Source: Desulfobacteraceae bacterium (lineage in GTDB: Bacteria; Desulfobacterota; Desulfobacteria; Desulfobacterales; RPRI01). From it: 51,011 nucleotides of DNA. The stretch's first letter is position 1. Each line of letters begins with the position of its first letter. Positions 25,573 through 33,601 of this stretch are shown in pieces. A model generated the notes under the pieces. It was not told the origin of the DNA. It saw only the letters and a program-made list of their open reading frames with translations, and did no database searches. The position numbers were made by a program, and so were the translations under genes. The stretch covers positions 1 to 51,011 of the forward strand of contig JAABQB010000020.1 in assembly GCA_011391695.1 (NCBI GenBank). The letters are read 5' to 3'.

Positions 25573-26523
25573 ATGAAAAAACTGTTGGGTGTATGTGTAG
25601 CTGTTTTGTTTGTAATCGGCGTGGTAGTCCCGGTTTATGCGGCTGATATCAAAATGATCCTGTCAACAGGCGGAACTGCCGGGACTTATTATCCATTTGG
25701 CGGCGCCATGGCAAGAATCTGGAACACCAAGATTCCCGGAATGAACGTGACCGCTCAAACTACCGGTGCCTCGGCTGAGAACATTCGGCTGGTCAACAAA
25801 AAAGAGGCTGAACTTGCTCTTGTTCAGAGTGATACCCTTGACTTTGCTTACAATGCAAAGGAATCCTTCAAGGAAGCTATCAAGAGCATGAGCGCAATCG
25901 CGGTACTCTATCCTGAAATCATCCAGGTCGTGACACGCGCTGATTCCCCCATCAAATCAATAGCGGACCTCAAGGGCAAGAAAGTGGGCGTAGGCGCACC
26001 GGGAAGCGGAACCGAAGCCAATTTCAGGCAGTTAATGGACGTTTACGGTTTGGCCAAGGGAGATGTAAACAACCAGTATCTCTCTTTTTCAGAAAGCGCT
26101 GAAGCATTCAAGGACAGGCATATCGATGCCTTTATCGTGACTGCCGGCATTCCCAATGCCGCCATAATGGATATTTCCACACAGCATGCAGTCCGTATCA
26201 TCGATATTTCTGCAGATGTAGCAGCCAAGCTCACGGGAAAATACCCCTTTTTAGCGGCAGTTAAAGTGCCAGCCAACACATATAAGAATCAGACCCAGGA
26301 TGCGGCAACAGTTGCGGTCAATGCTGTTCTCATAGTCGGCAACGACGTCCCTGCAGACGTTGTCTACAGTATGACAAAAGCCCTGTTTGAGAACCAGGCT
26401 GAACTTGCATCCGCCCATGCCAAGGGAAAAGAACTGAACCTGCAAAACGCTGTTAAAGGCGTATCAATCCCCTTCCATCCGGGCGCAATGAAGTACTACA
26501 AAGAAAAGGGCGCTATAAAATAG
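25573..26523 (+). CDS. TAXI-family TRAP transporter substrate-binding protein
   Basis: 316-residue periplasmic binding protein with a signal peptide (MKKLLGVCVAVLFVIGVVVP, cleavage near AYA/ADI at about residue 24). The TAXI signature is clear: STGGTAGTYYPFGGAMARIWN, QTTGASAENIRLV, ELALVQSDTLDFAYN, KGKKVGVGAPGSGTE. It captures an organic acid or similar solute for the fused permease at 27217-29217. A hairpin terminator follows directly, which should keep this protein in excess over the membrane parts. The substrate cannot be read from the sequence. Confidence 0.93.
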   Translation: MKKLLGVCVAVLFVIGVVVPVYAADIKMILSTGGTAGTYYPFGGAMARIWNTKIPGMNVTAQTTGASAENIRLVNKKEAELALVQSDTLDFAYNAKESFKEAIKSMSAIAVLYPEIIQVVTRADSPIKSIADLKGKKVGVGAPGSGTEANFRQLMDVYGLAKGDVNNQYLSFSESAEAFKDRHIDAFIVTAGIPNAAIMDISTQHAVRIIDISADVAAKLTGKYPFLAAVKVPANTYKNQTQDAATVAVNAVLIVGNDVPADVVYSMTKALFENQAELASAHAKGKELNLQNAVKGVSIPFHPGAMKYYKEKGAIK

Positions 26524-26538
26524 CCCTGGGAGAATACG

Positions 26539-26580
26539 GGCGCGGTTTTCCGGACGAGGAACCGCGCCTTATTATTTTTT
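26539..26580 (+). terminator. Intrinsic terminator after the TAXI binding-protein gene
   Basis: GGCGCGGTT (26539-26547) pairs perfectly with AACCGCGCC (26560-26568) and is followed by TTATTATTTTTT. It lies between the binding-protein stop and the next gene of the operon, so it probably acts as a partial terminator. Confidence 0.85.
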
Positions 26581-27075
26581 ATGAGCCGTCGATTTGGGTG
26601 GAGCATTATTATTGCCGGTATCATCGGCGCCTGTCTGTTGTTCCTGCCGTATATTAGAGTCCTTGAAATAAGCGATTTTAAGACCCGGCAAAAACTGATG
26701 CTCGCTTGCATGCAATCCGGAGAAGAATTTACCATCTCATTCATTCACTCCGTAAATCGGCGGCCCGTTTACGACACACTGCGGGTGGAAGGCGATCATC
26801 TGGTTATAGTGCGGTCGCGTTACGATTCATTCGGGGCCGGCATGCCGGAGTCTTCCACCGGAGAAGGTACTCTGTCGATCGCTAAAGACGGCTGGCTGGT
26901 ATGGACAGTCAACCGGTCTGTGCCGGAGGTTACTGTCAGGGTCGGATGGACGGCTGAACATATGTTGCATATCAGAGACCGGAAAATCCGTCTGGCGGAA
27001 CTCGCGGAACCGGGCAGCGCTTTAACTATGCGGGTTCAGAAAATAAGCATGATAGATTATTTGATGGACTCGTAA
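26581..27075 (+). CDS. DUF1850 protein of TAXI-TRAP systems
   Basis: 164 residues with one N-terminal hydrophobic segment (about residues 8-26) and the family motifs FTISFIHSVNRRPVYDTLRVEGDHL and RYDSFGAGMPE. DUF1850 genes lie between TAXI binding protein and fused permease genes in many bacteria; the role is unknown, presumably accessory. Its ATG directly follows the T-run of the preceding terminator, and no ribosome-binding site can be seen. Confidence 0.85.
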   Translation: MSRRFGWSIIIAGIIGACLLFLPYIRVLEISDFKTRQKLMLACMQSGEEFTISFIHSVNRRPVYDTLRVEGDHLVIVRSRYDSFGAGMPESSTGEGTLSIAKDGWLVWTVNRSVPEVTVRVGWTAEHMLHIRDRKIRLAELAEPGSALTMRVQKISMIDYLMDS

Positions 27076-27087
27076 GTATAACATTCC

Positions 27088-27156
27088 GTCACTCCCGTGA
27101 AAACGGGAGTCCAGAACTAGCTGAAAAGACTGGATCTCCGCTTTCGCGGGAATGAC
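27088..27156. repeat. REP pair in inverted orientation (BIME-like)
   Basis: The left unit GTCACTCCCGTGAAAACGGG contains a 7-bp stem (CTCCCGT/ACGGGAG) with a GAAA tetraloop and ends in CCAG. The right unit, read on the other strand, is GTCATTCCCGCGAAAGCGG ending in CCAG. The two units face each other, so the whole is also one large palindrome. It lies between DUF1850 and the fused permease gene. The left unit recurs at 39824-39855. Confidence 0.85.
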
Positions 27157-27216
27157 ATAAATATTCAAATTCTGACTTTTTACAAAACCATCATTTTTGA
27201 AAGGCAGATTCTTTAA

Positions 27217-29217
27217 ATGGATGAATTGAAAGAGAATGTTAAATCAGGAACTCTCTCGACAAAAATGGAGGGAGTCGAAGCTGTTTCAAAGGAAGAGATA
27301 GAAGAAATCTTGAAAAAAGTCGACAGGGAGTCAAACATCCGCCCCCTGAAAGGCATTCCGCACTGGATCGTATATTGCATCGGCGTCGGATGGTCGGTTT
27401 TCCAGGTCTATACCGCCGCCTTCGGGCTTTTGCCTGCCCAGCTTCAGCGTTCTATTCACCTGGCATTTGCTTTCGCACTGGCCTATCTCCTGTTCCCCTT
27501 TCGCTCATCCAAGACTTCAGCCCAGCTTAAATGGTACAGTTGGATGTTCGCCGCTTTCGCGACCCTAGTCGGTTTATACATGGGGCTTAACTACATGCGC
27601 ATCATGGAAGCCGGAGGAGATTACGCCACCATCGATTATGTTTTTGCTGGATTCGGTATACTTCTCACCCTTGAAGCTGCTCGCCGTGTGGTGGGTCTCC
27701 CGATCGCATGCCTGGCCTGCTTCTTTCTTTTATACGCATATTTCGGAAGTTATTTCCCTTCATTCATGGAACATCGCGGATATTCCCTGGAGCGGATAGC
27801 ATCCCATATGTACCTCACCACCGAGGGTATCCTCGGCATTCCGCTGGGGGTCTGCTCGACATTTATCTATCTGTTCATTCTGTTCGGTTCCTTCCGTGAA
27901 AAGACTGGACTGGGACAGCTTTTCATTGATATTTCAAATGCTATCGCCGGATGGGCTTCCGGCGGACCGGCCAAGATGGCGGTCATCACCAGCGCCCTGG
28001 AAGGCACGGTCTCAGGGAGTTCGGTTGCAAACACGGTGGAATCCGGCAGCCTGACCATCCCCATGATGAAGCGCCTCGGTTATCGCCCGGAGTTTGCGGC
28101 GGCAGTGGAAGCTTCATCTTCAACCGGTGGTCAGATAATGCCGCCCATCATGGGCGCGGCCGCTTTTATCATGGCCGAATTTCTAAATATGCCCTATTTA
28201 CAGATCGCAAAGGCGGCCATTATTCCGGCCTGCCTTTATTTCTTCGGAGTATTCATGGAGGTGCATTTCGAAGCAAAGCGGCTCAAGCTGCGCGGCCTGA
28301 ACCGTGATGAGCTTCCTATGTTCATGGATGTAATGCGGGAACGGGGACATCTCTTTGTTCCTCTTGTGTCAATAATCGTCTTTCTAAGCATTGGTTTTAC
28401 ACCGCTTTATGCCGCTTTAATGGGCCTTGTTACCTGCGTGGTTGTCGGCGCCATGCGCAAATCGACCAGGATGAGTTTTCGGGAAATAATGGATGCTTTC
28501 GAACTCGGCGCCCGCAACGCGATCGGTGTAGCCCTTGCCTGCGCTTCAGCAGGTATTATCATCGGCGTGATCACTCTTACCGGGTTGGGGTTAAAACTGG
28601 CAAACGGTCTGGTGGATCTGGCGGGAGGGAACCTTTTATTGACCCTGATATTCACCATGTTCACATCCATTATCCTCGGCATGGGCGCACCTACCACAGC
28701 CAATTACATCATCACATCAACCATTGCGGCGCCCGCCCTCATAGCGCTTAATGTTCATCCACTGGCAGCTCATATGTTCGTTTTCTATTTCGGGATCATC
28801 GCCGATATAACTCCGCCGGTTGCACTGGCCGCCTATGCGGGAGCAAGTATTGCCAAGTCCGACCCTTTGAAGACAGGAATCATATCTACCAAGCTGGCAA
28901 TAGGCGCATTCATAGTCCCGTTCATTTTTGTATATAATCCTGCGATGCTCTGGATCAACACCACATGGCTCGGAATAATCCAGACGCTCTTCACGTCCTG
29001 CATCGGCATGACGGCGATCGGTGCGTCCATGATCGGTTTTTTCGTGGCCAAAATGAACTGGTGGGAAAGAGGCGTGTTTTTTTTCGGCGGCCTGATGCTC
29101 ATTGATCCCGGTACAATTACCGACTTAGCCGGAATTCTTATACTCACAATCGCAGTTATTTTCCAGTGGCATAAAAAGAGAAAAGATTCGTCGCAACAGT
29201 TTGCCGGAGCGGTGTAA
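27217..29217 (+). CDS. TRAP transporter fused permease (DctQM, TAXI type)
   Basis: 666-residue inner-membrane protein that joins the small (DctQ) and large (DctM) TRAP membrane subunits. An N-terminal cytoplasmic stretch of about 50 residues precedes the DctQ-like segments; the DctM part carries GTVSGSSVANTVESGSLTIPMMKRLGY and SSTGGQIMPPIMGAAAFIMAEF around residues 265-320 and GMGAPTTANYIITSTIAAPALI near 490. It uses an ion gradient to import the solute delivered by the TAXI protein. A long leader containing the REP pair separates it from DUF1850. Confidence 0.95.
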   Translation: MDELKENVKSGTLSTKMEGVEAVSKEEIEEILKKVDRESNIRPLKGIPHWIVYCIGVGWSVFQVYTAAFGLLPAQLQRSIHLAFAFALAYLLFPFRSSKTSAQLKWYSWMFAAFATLVGLYMGLNYMRIMEAGGDYATIDYVFAGFGILLTLEAARRVVGLPIACLACFFLLYAYFGSYFPSFMEHRGYSLERIASHMYLTTEGILGIPLGVCSTFIYLFILFGSFREKTGLGQLFIDISNAIAGWASGGPAKMAVITSALEGTVSGSSVANTVESGSLTIPMMKRLGYRPEFAAAVEASSSTGGQIMPPIMGAAAFIMAEFLNMPYLQIAKAAIIPACLYFFGVFMEVHFEAKRLKLRGLNRDELPMFMDVMRERGHLFVPLVSIIVFLSIGFTPLYAALMGLVTCVVVGAMRKSTRMSFREIMDAFELGARNAIGVALACASAGIIIGVITLTGLGLKLANGLVDLAGGNLLLTLIFTMFTSIILGMGAPTTANYIITSTIAAPALIALNVHPLAAHMFVFYFGIIADITPPVALAAYAGASIAKSDPLKTGIISTKLAIGAFIVPFIFVYNPAMLWINTTWLGIIQTLFTSCIGMTAIGASMIGFFVAKMNWWERGVFFFGGLMLIDPGTITDLAGILILTIAVIFQWHKKRKDSSQQFAGAV

Positions 29218-29252
29218 TATATTATAACGGTTGTGCTGATAAACACAAAACC

Positions 29253-29855
29253 ATGACATATTCAATCGATATCAGTTACTTTAAGGAGCTTGCAGGGAAA
29301 AACCCGGAAGATCTCTGCAGGCTCGCGTTATGCGATTATGATAAAAATGAAAAAGCTTATATGCTATCCGTCTGGGGCAAGGATTATGGCATCTATGCTG
29401 ATGACTGTAAAATAGTATCCCTTCGGAATGGTAAATCTGATATAAATGCTTTGTTCGGGCTCTTTATTCTTTACTATCTGTTAAAATCAAAGGAAATACA
29501 AGTAAACGGGGAATGGATATCGGAAAAAGATATTCCCGGTGGCGCTACATTTTTTCGCGGCCCTCATAAAATACCCACTCAATTAATTGAACGTCGGTAT
29601 GAAAAAGATATTCAGGGATTCAAAGAAACATGTGAACGGATGTCCGGAAAACTGATAAATATGGCAGATGCGGCCTACTCTTTTCAAATAACGCCGCGTA
29701 TTCCGGCAGCGGTGCTGTTCTGGAACGGAGACGATGAATTTCAGCCTGAATCAAAAATTCTGTTTGACAAAACCATAACTGAACATCTTACTCCTGATAT
29801 AATATTCTGCCTGGCAGTTGAAATTTGTCAAAGAATAAGCGGGGATATAGAATAA
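29253..29855 (+). CDS. DUF3786 protein
   Basis: 200-residue cytoplasmic protein with the DUF3786 pattern: an N-terminal KNPEDLCRLALCDYD, a middle WGKDYGIYADDCKIV and a YLLKSKEIQVNGEWISEKDIPGG segment, and ILFDKTITEHLTPDIIFCLAVEICQRI at the end. The family is common in anaerobes with corrinoid or acetyl-CoA pathways, but its function is not known. It begins 36 bases after the permease gene. Confidence 0.82.
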   Translation: MTYSIDISYFKELAGKNPEDLCRLALCDYDKNEKAYMLSVWGKDYGIYADDCKIVSLRNGKSDINALFGLFILYYLLKSKEIQVNGEWISEKDIPGGATFFRGPHKIPTQLIERRYEKDIQGFKETCERMSGKLINMADAAYSFQITPRIPAAVLFWNGDDEFQPESKILFDKTITEHLTPDIIFCLAVEICQRISGDIE

Positions 29856-29869
29856 TCATTTATAATATC

Positions 29870-30850
29870 ATGGAACAGGCGCAAAACATCCGGAAACGAA
29901 TACTGCGGTTCGCTGTCATCGCAATAGCGCTTTTGCTGGCAGTTATTGCCGCTGGTGCTGATGTTCCCTTTCTTTCCGGGCGCGTGACTGACAATGCTGA
30001 AATCCTAACCGAGGGCATGCGCAGGATGCTGACAGAACGCCTCAAGTCCCATGAAGAAAGTACCGGCAACCAGATCGCCATACTTACCATTTCCTCACTT
30101 GGTGGCGAGAATATCGAGGAATATGCCGACTCGGTATTCGGGGCCTGGAAACTTGGTCAGAAAAGTAAAGACAACGGTGTTCTTGTTATCGTGGTACCCA
30201 ACGACAGGAGCATGCGCATTGAAGTTGGTTACGGTCTCGAAAGCACGTTAACCGACCTTATGGCAGGCCGTATCATACGAAATCTAATGGCACCCCGGTT
30301 CAAGGAAGGTGACTTTGACGGTGGTATAGAGGCTGCAGTAAAAGCGATCATCGGGACGATTGAGGGCAGCGAAGTGCCGGAGAGCCTCAACGCTGCGGAT
30401 TCAAAGTCGAACGCATCATCCGGTTTTAACATCGATGAGCCCGATCTCCCGATAATTCAGCGCATCCTCTTCGGAGCTTTTATCTTTGGCATCATCGGAC
30501 TATTTACGGTGATCGGCGTCCTTACACCCGGAGTCGGATGGTTTCTTTACTTCTTTCTCATTCCCTTCTGGGCGATGTTTCCAATCATCGTTGTCGGAAC
30601 CAGGGGCGCGCTATACCTGCTCACAACCTATGTGATATGTTTCCCGATAGCAAAGATTCTGATCAGGAAAACCGAATGGTACGAAAAGGCAAATAACTCT
30701 CTCCGCACCAGAGGGCAGGCTTCCATCGGCGGGTTCACGGTCACATCCGGTGGTTCGGGAAGTTCCTGGAGCTCGGGCGGTTCTGGCGGTTCAGGCTTTT
30801 CCGGAGGAGGCGGCTCCTCGGGGGGCGGGGGGGCTTCTGGAAGCTGGTAG
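29870..30850 (+). CDS. TPM-domain membrane-anchored protein
   Basis: 326 residues. A signal or anchor segment (RILRFAVIAIALLLAVIAAGA) is followed by a periplasmic TPM domain (residues about 35-180: VTDNAEILTEGMRRMLTERL, GNQIAILTISSLGGENIEEYADSVFGAWKLG, NGVLVIVVPNDRSMRIEVGYGLE), two or three membrane segments (about 195-265) and a Gly/Ser-rich tail with repeated SGGSGG and SGGGG. The last feature is typical of the YgcG group. The start is uncertain; no good ribosome-binding site is seen at the ATG. The family is linked to membrane protein quality control and photosystem repair in plants. Confidence 0.82.
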   Translation: MEQAQNIRKRILRFAVIAIALLLAVIAAGADVPFLSGRVTDNAEILTEGMRRMLTERLKSHEESTGNQIAILTISSLGGENIEEYADSVFGAWKLGQKSKDNGVLVIVVPNDRSMRIEVGYGLESTLTDLMAGRIIRNLMAPRFKEGDFDGGIEAAVKAIIGTIEGSEVPESLNAADSKSNASSGFNIDEPDLPIIQRILFGAFIFGIIGLFTVIGVLTPGVGWFLYFFLIPFWAMFPIIVVGTRGALYLLTTYVICFPIAKILIRKTEWYEKANNSLRTRGQASIGGFTVTSGGSGSSWSSGGSGGSGFSGGGGSSGGGGASGSW

Positions 30851-30892
30851 AAAAAACAAAACATCATATTTAATATAAAAAAGGAGGTACTA

Positions 30893-31810
30893 ATGATACT
30901 TATAACACGTTCAGACTTTGACGGTTTAGGATGCGCCGCGCTTCTTAAGGAGATAGGCCTTATCAGTGACATAAGATTTGTTCATCCAAAAGATGTTCAG
31001 GATGGAAAGATAGAAGTAGATGAGAACTGCATTCTCGCCAATATCCCTTATGTCAAGGGTTGCGGCCTCTGGTTTGATCACCATTCAAGTGAAGTGGAAA
31101 GACTTGTTTACGGCAAATTCAAAGGGGTAACCGACTCTTCCGCTTTAAGTGCCGCAAGAGTTATTTATGACTATTACGGGGGAGATCAAAAATTTAAAAA
31201 CCCATATTTAAAAGAGCTTGTTGAGGCGGTTGATAAGGCTGATTCAGGCAATTTCACTCCTGATGAAATACTAAATCCCGAGGGATGGGTTCTGCTCTCT
31301 TTTATCATGGATCCACGAACTGGTTTAGGCAGATACAAGGATTATAGAATCAGCAATTATCAACTGATGATGGATATGATCGATTATTGCAGATTTAAAA
31401 AAGCCGATGAAATACTGGAAATTGAGGACATCAAAGAAAGAATAAAGCGTTATTTTGAACAGGATGCCCTCTTTAAGGAGATGGTAAAATCCAACACGAT
31501 TATAAGAGGAAACGTAATTGTATTAGATTTAAGGAACCAGAACGAAATATATACAGGGAACCGTTTTGTTCTTTACAGTCTTTATCCGAAACAGAATATT
31601 TCCATACAGGTTCTTTGGGGTTTTCAGAAACAGAATATTGTTATGACCTGCGGTTATAGCATTTTAAACAGAACTTCAAATGTTGATATTGGCGCTCTGA
31701 TGTTAAAATACGGCGGCGGTGGTCATAAAAAAGTAGGTACATGCCAGGTTCCGGCTGAAGAAGCAGATATAATTCTGGAAGATCTTATTAATCAGATGCA
31801 GGAAAACTGA
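30893..31810 (+). CDS. DHH-family phosphohydrolase
   Basis: 305-residue DHH-type phosphoesterase. The metal motifs are TRSDFDGLGCAALL at residues 5-18 and LWFDHHSSEVER near 60, and GGGGHKKVGTCQVP lies near the C-terminus as the DHHA1-like element. Unlike the protein at 9292-10281, it starts with SDFDG rather than ADPD. An AAGGAGG precedes the ATG. Exopolyphosphatase-like or oligonucleotide phosphatase activities are possible. Confidence 0.82.
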   Translation: MILITRSDFDGLGCAALLKEIGLISDIRFVHPKDVQDGKIEVDENCILANIPYVKGCGLWFDHHSSEVERLVYGKFKGVTDSSALSAARVIYDYYGGDQKFKNPYLKELVEAVDKADSGNFTPDEILNPEGWVLLSFIMDPRTGLGRYKDYRISNYQLMMDMIDYCRFKKADEILEIEDIKERIKRYFEQDALFKEMVKSNTIIRGNVIVLDLRNQNEIYTGNRFVLYSLYPKQNISIQVLWGFQKQNIVMTCGYSILNRTSNVDIGALMLKYGGGGHKKVGTCQVPAEEADIILEDLINQMQEN

Positions 31811-31848
31811 TATGGCTTACTAACAATTTTCTGGAAAAGGACATACTT

Positions 31849-32208
31849 ATGACAAATAACGTGCTGATAGTTCTGTCATGTGGAACTGATAACCCCAATC
31901 GCACAACCCGCGCTCTTTTTTTTGCCATGGTGGCTCATAAAGAAGGAAAAAAATCGGCGGTTTTTCTCCTTGATGAAGGGGTTTATATTGCCAGGAAAGG
32001 TATGATAACCAACGTGAGAGCAGCAACGGGAGATAGCGCTGATGATCATATCGCTTATCTTCAGGAATATGGTGTTCCGATCTATGTATGTACTCCTTGC
32101 GCAAAATCAAGGCAAATATCGGAATCTGATCTCATCGACGGGGCAAGAATGGCATCAGGAATGGAATTAATCCAGATGGCCTGCGAAAGCGCTGTAATAA
32201 GCCTCTAA
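31849..32208 (+). CDS. DsrE-family protein
   Basis: 119-residue DsrE/DsrF-like protein: VLIVLSCGTDNPNRTTRALFFAMVAHKEGKKSAVFLLDEGV, then GVPIYVCTPCAKSRQI with two cysteines (CTPC) and GARMASGMELIQMACES. Relatives participate in sulfur relay, but this stand-alone type is of unknown function and has no dsr genes nearby. It lies 38 bases after the DHH gene. Confidence 0.8.
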   Translation: MTNNVLIVLSCGTDNPNRTTRALFFAMVAHKEGKKSAVFLLDEGVYIARKGMITNVRAATGDSADDHIAYLQEYGVPIYVCTPCAKSRQISESDLIDGARMASGMELIQMACESAVISL

Positions 32209-32217
32209 GAAAGATCA

Positions 32218-32655
32218 ATGCAGATGGATGTTCTCGCGGAATACGGTTATATTGGCCTGTTTATCGCTTCATTCTTAGCCGCAACAATACTTCCTTTCAG
32301 TTCCGAGGTTGTGTTAATTTTTTTATTGTTGAACAACCATGACCCGTTTTTGTCGATTACAGTGGCGACTGCCGGAAATGTATTGGGTTCGGTTGTAAAT
32401 TACGCATTAGGATTCCGGGGAAGTTTTCTGATAATGGAAAAGCTGTTAAGATTATCTCAACAGGAGATTGCCCGGTATGAACAGCGATTTAAAAAATACG
32501 GGGTTTTCAGCCTGCTGTTCGCCTGGGTCCCGATTATTGGTGATCCTTTAACTGTTGCGGCAGGCGTTTTAAAGACCAATATTTATCTGTTTTTGAGCCT
32601 GGTAACCGCCGGCAAATTATTCAGGTATATAATGATCGGCATCTCAGTATCGTGA
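32218..32655 (+). CDS. YqaA-family membrane protein (SNARE-associated/DedA-like)
   Basis: 145-residue membrane protein with four or five hydrophobic segments. The motif LFIASFLAATILPFSSEVVL near residue 14 and WVPIIGDPLTVAAGVLKTNIYLFL near 105 match the YqaA branch of the DedA/SNARE-associated superfamily. Members are thought to act in lipid transport or membrane homeostasis. It starts ten bases after the DsrE gene, consistent with co-transcription. Confidence 0.85.
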   Translation: MQMDVLAEYGYIGLFIASFLAATILPFSSEVVLIFLLLNNHDPFLSITVATAGNVLGSVVNYALGFRGSFLIMEKLLRLSQQEIARYEQRFKKYGVFSLLFAWVPIIGDPLTVAAGVLKTNIYLFLSLVTAGKLFRYIMIGISVS

Positions 32656-32689
32656 TTGCAGGTTTACAAATCGACATGTCGCCATATCA

Positions 32690-33067
32690 TCAGTCGGTTT
32701 GTGTGATTTTGGAAAGGATTTCATCTTGAAACAGTCGGTCCGATTCCATGGCAACGCGCTGGTGAATGTCCCTGTAGTTTTCCAGCAGAATTTTTGCAAA
32801 AGGAGTCAACTGAGAGCCGCCGCCTGAAGCACCGCCGATATTCCGGGTCAAAAGCTGCCTGCCTATCCTGTTTTCCGTAGCCGTTATTCTTCCCCATAAG
32901 GCCCGGTAGCTCATTTTCAGCTCTTTTGCAGCCGCCTGAATCGATCCTTGGCGTTCAATGGCTTCCAGCATTTTGAGACGCCCCATGCCAAAAATAACCC
33001 CTCCCGAACCGTCTTCAAACCATACTTTCGAGCGGATATACAATGGAACTTTTTTAGATCGTGTCAT
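32690..33067 (-). CDS. ModE-like winged helix-turn-helix regulator without molybdate domain
   Basis: 125-residue transcription regulator. Residues about 20-90 match the ModE N-terminal HTH: GRLKMLEAIERQGSIQAAAKELKMSYRALWGRI, then NRIGRQLLTRNIGGASGGGSQLTPFAKILLENYR. The molybdate-binding TOBE/MopI part of full ModE is absent, so ligand sensing must be lost or done by a partner. The ATG at 33067 is chosen from two in-frame starts. Two ModE-type operator sequences lie about 190-260 bases upstream, which suggests autoregulation or control of a lost neighbour. Confidence 0.85.
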   Translation of the reverse strand: MTRSKKVPLYIRSKVWFEDGSGGVIFGMGRLKMLEAIERQGSIQAAAKELKMSYRALWGRITATENRIGRQLLTRNIGGASGGGSQLTPFAKILLENYRDIHQRVAMESDRLFQDEILSKITQTD

Positions 33068-33254
33068 GACAGCCTGATAAATTCCTTGCCTGAAGATCAA
33101 TGATCGGCCTATTTTACGGCAACCACATATTGTAGTGCAATAGCGGTTTAAGAGGTATTTTCACGGTAAAACTATGAGCTCCGGAAATAGCCTTGACTCC
33201 GCTATTTGCTTAATAACTCAATCCAACTGAATGAAACAAGAAAAATCTCCGGAG

Positions 33255-33278
33255 CGTTATATTTTTATTGACATAACG
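33255..33278. promoter_or_regulatory. ModE-type operator 1
   Basis: CGTTATAT at the left and ACATAACG at the right enclose eight bases; the outer six bases, CGTTAT/ATAACG, are perfect inverted repeats. As remembered, the Escherichia coli modA operator has the same arms and the same total length of 24 bases. It lies upstream of the ModE-like gene. Confidence 0.7.
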
Positions 33279-33305
33279 GAATGCCTTTGGTTAATAGCAC
33301 TCAAG

Positions 33306-33329
33306 CGCTATGTGTTTATTGGCATAACA
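33306..33329. promoter_or_regulatory. ModE-type operator 2
   Basis: CGCTATGT at the left and GCATAACA at the right, with TTTATTG in the middle as in site 1. The two sites are 51 bases apart (start to start), close to five helical turns, so two dimers would bind the same face of the DNA. Confidence 0.6.
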
Positions 33330-33491
33330 AGACTGTTTACCCAACCCGGATAAACTGTGCGGGACTCAGTCGTCCAGGCGTTATCTGTAGAGATAGCAAT
33401 AATAGATGGGGTGTTTTGGCTTATGGGGCTCGCAGTGGCCAGTGATGTAAAAGCTTCCGGAAGTCCTGAAAAAATACATGAAATAGTCCGC

Positions 33492-33517
33492 TGCCCCCAC
33501 CTGTAAAGGTGGGGGCA
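33492..33517. repeat. Perfect 11-bp GC-rich hairpin
   Basis: TGCCCCCACCT pairs with AGGTGGGGGCA around a GTAA loop. No T-run follows. Such C-rich/G-rich hairpins are typical of the right ends of IS200/IS605-type elements, so this may be a scar of one; the call is tentative. Confidence 0.5.
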
Positions 33518-33601
33518 AGAGAAGCAAGCCGTGCAAAAGAGGGCATTATGCAAAGGTCCCGCACGATATCTGCATTATCTCAGATTGCCAGGAGAATTTT
33601 T

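Larger units (their letters stand above)
33068..33601. other. 534-bp intergenic region with ModE-type boxes and a GC-rich hairpin
   Basis: No credible gene. It contains two 24-base ModE-type sites (33255-33278 and 33306-33329), a short stem AAATAGC/GCTATTT (about 33186-33208), and a perfect 11-bp hairpin at 33492-33517. A leftward open frame of 81 codons (33308-33553) has no recognisable similarity and no ribosome-binding site. The region probably lost one or more genes. Confidence 0.6.

Noticed and set aside
27088-27156. REP pair as a CRISPR fragment
   Set aside because: Only two inverted palindromic units face each other, with no regularly spaced direct repeats or cas genes.
30628-30972. 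Proline- and glutamate-rich leftward frame
   Set aside because: It is the antisense of the Gly/Ser-rich tail of the TPM protein, which produces a long open frame by composition.
31849-32208. DsrE protein as part of a dissimilatory sulfite reductase locus
   Set aside because: No dsrAB, dsrC or other sulfur genes lie in the window; the protein is the stand-alone type.
33308-33553. 81-codon leftward frame in the ModE-crotonase gap
   Set aside because: It crosses the ModE-type box and the GC-rich hairpin, has no ribosome-binding site and no recognisable motif.
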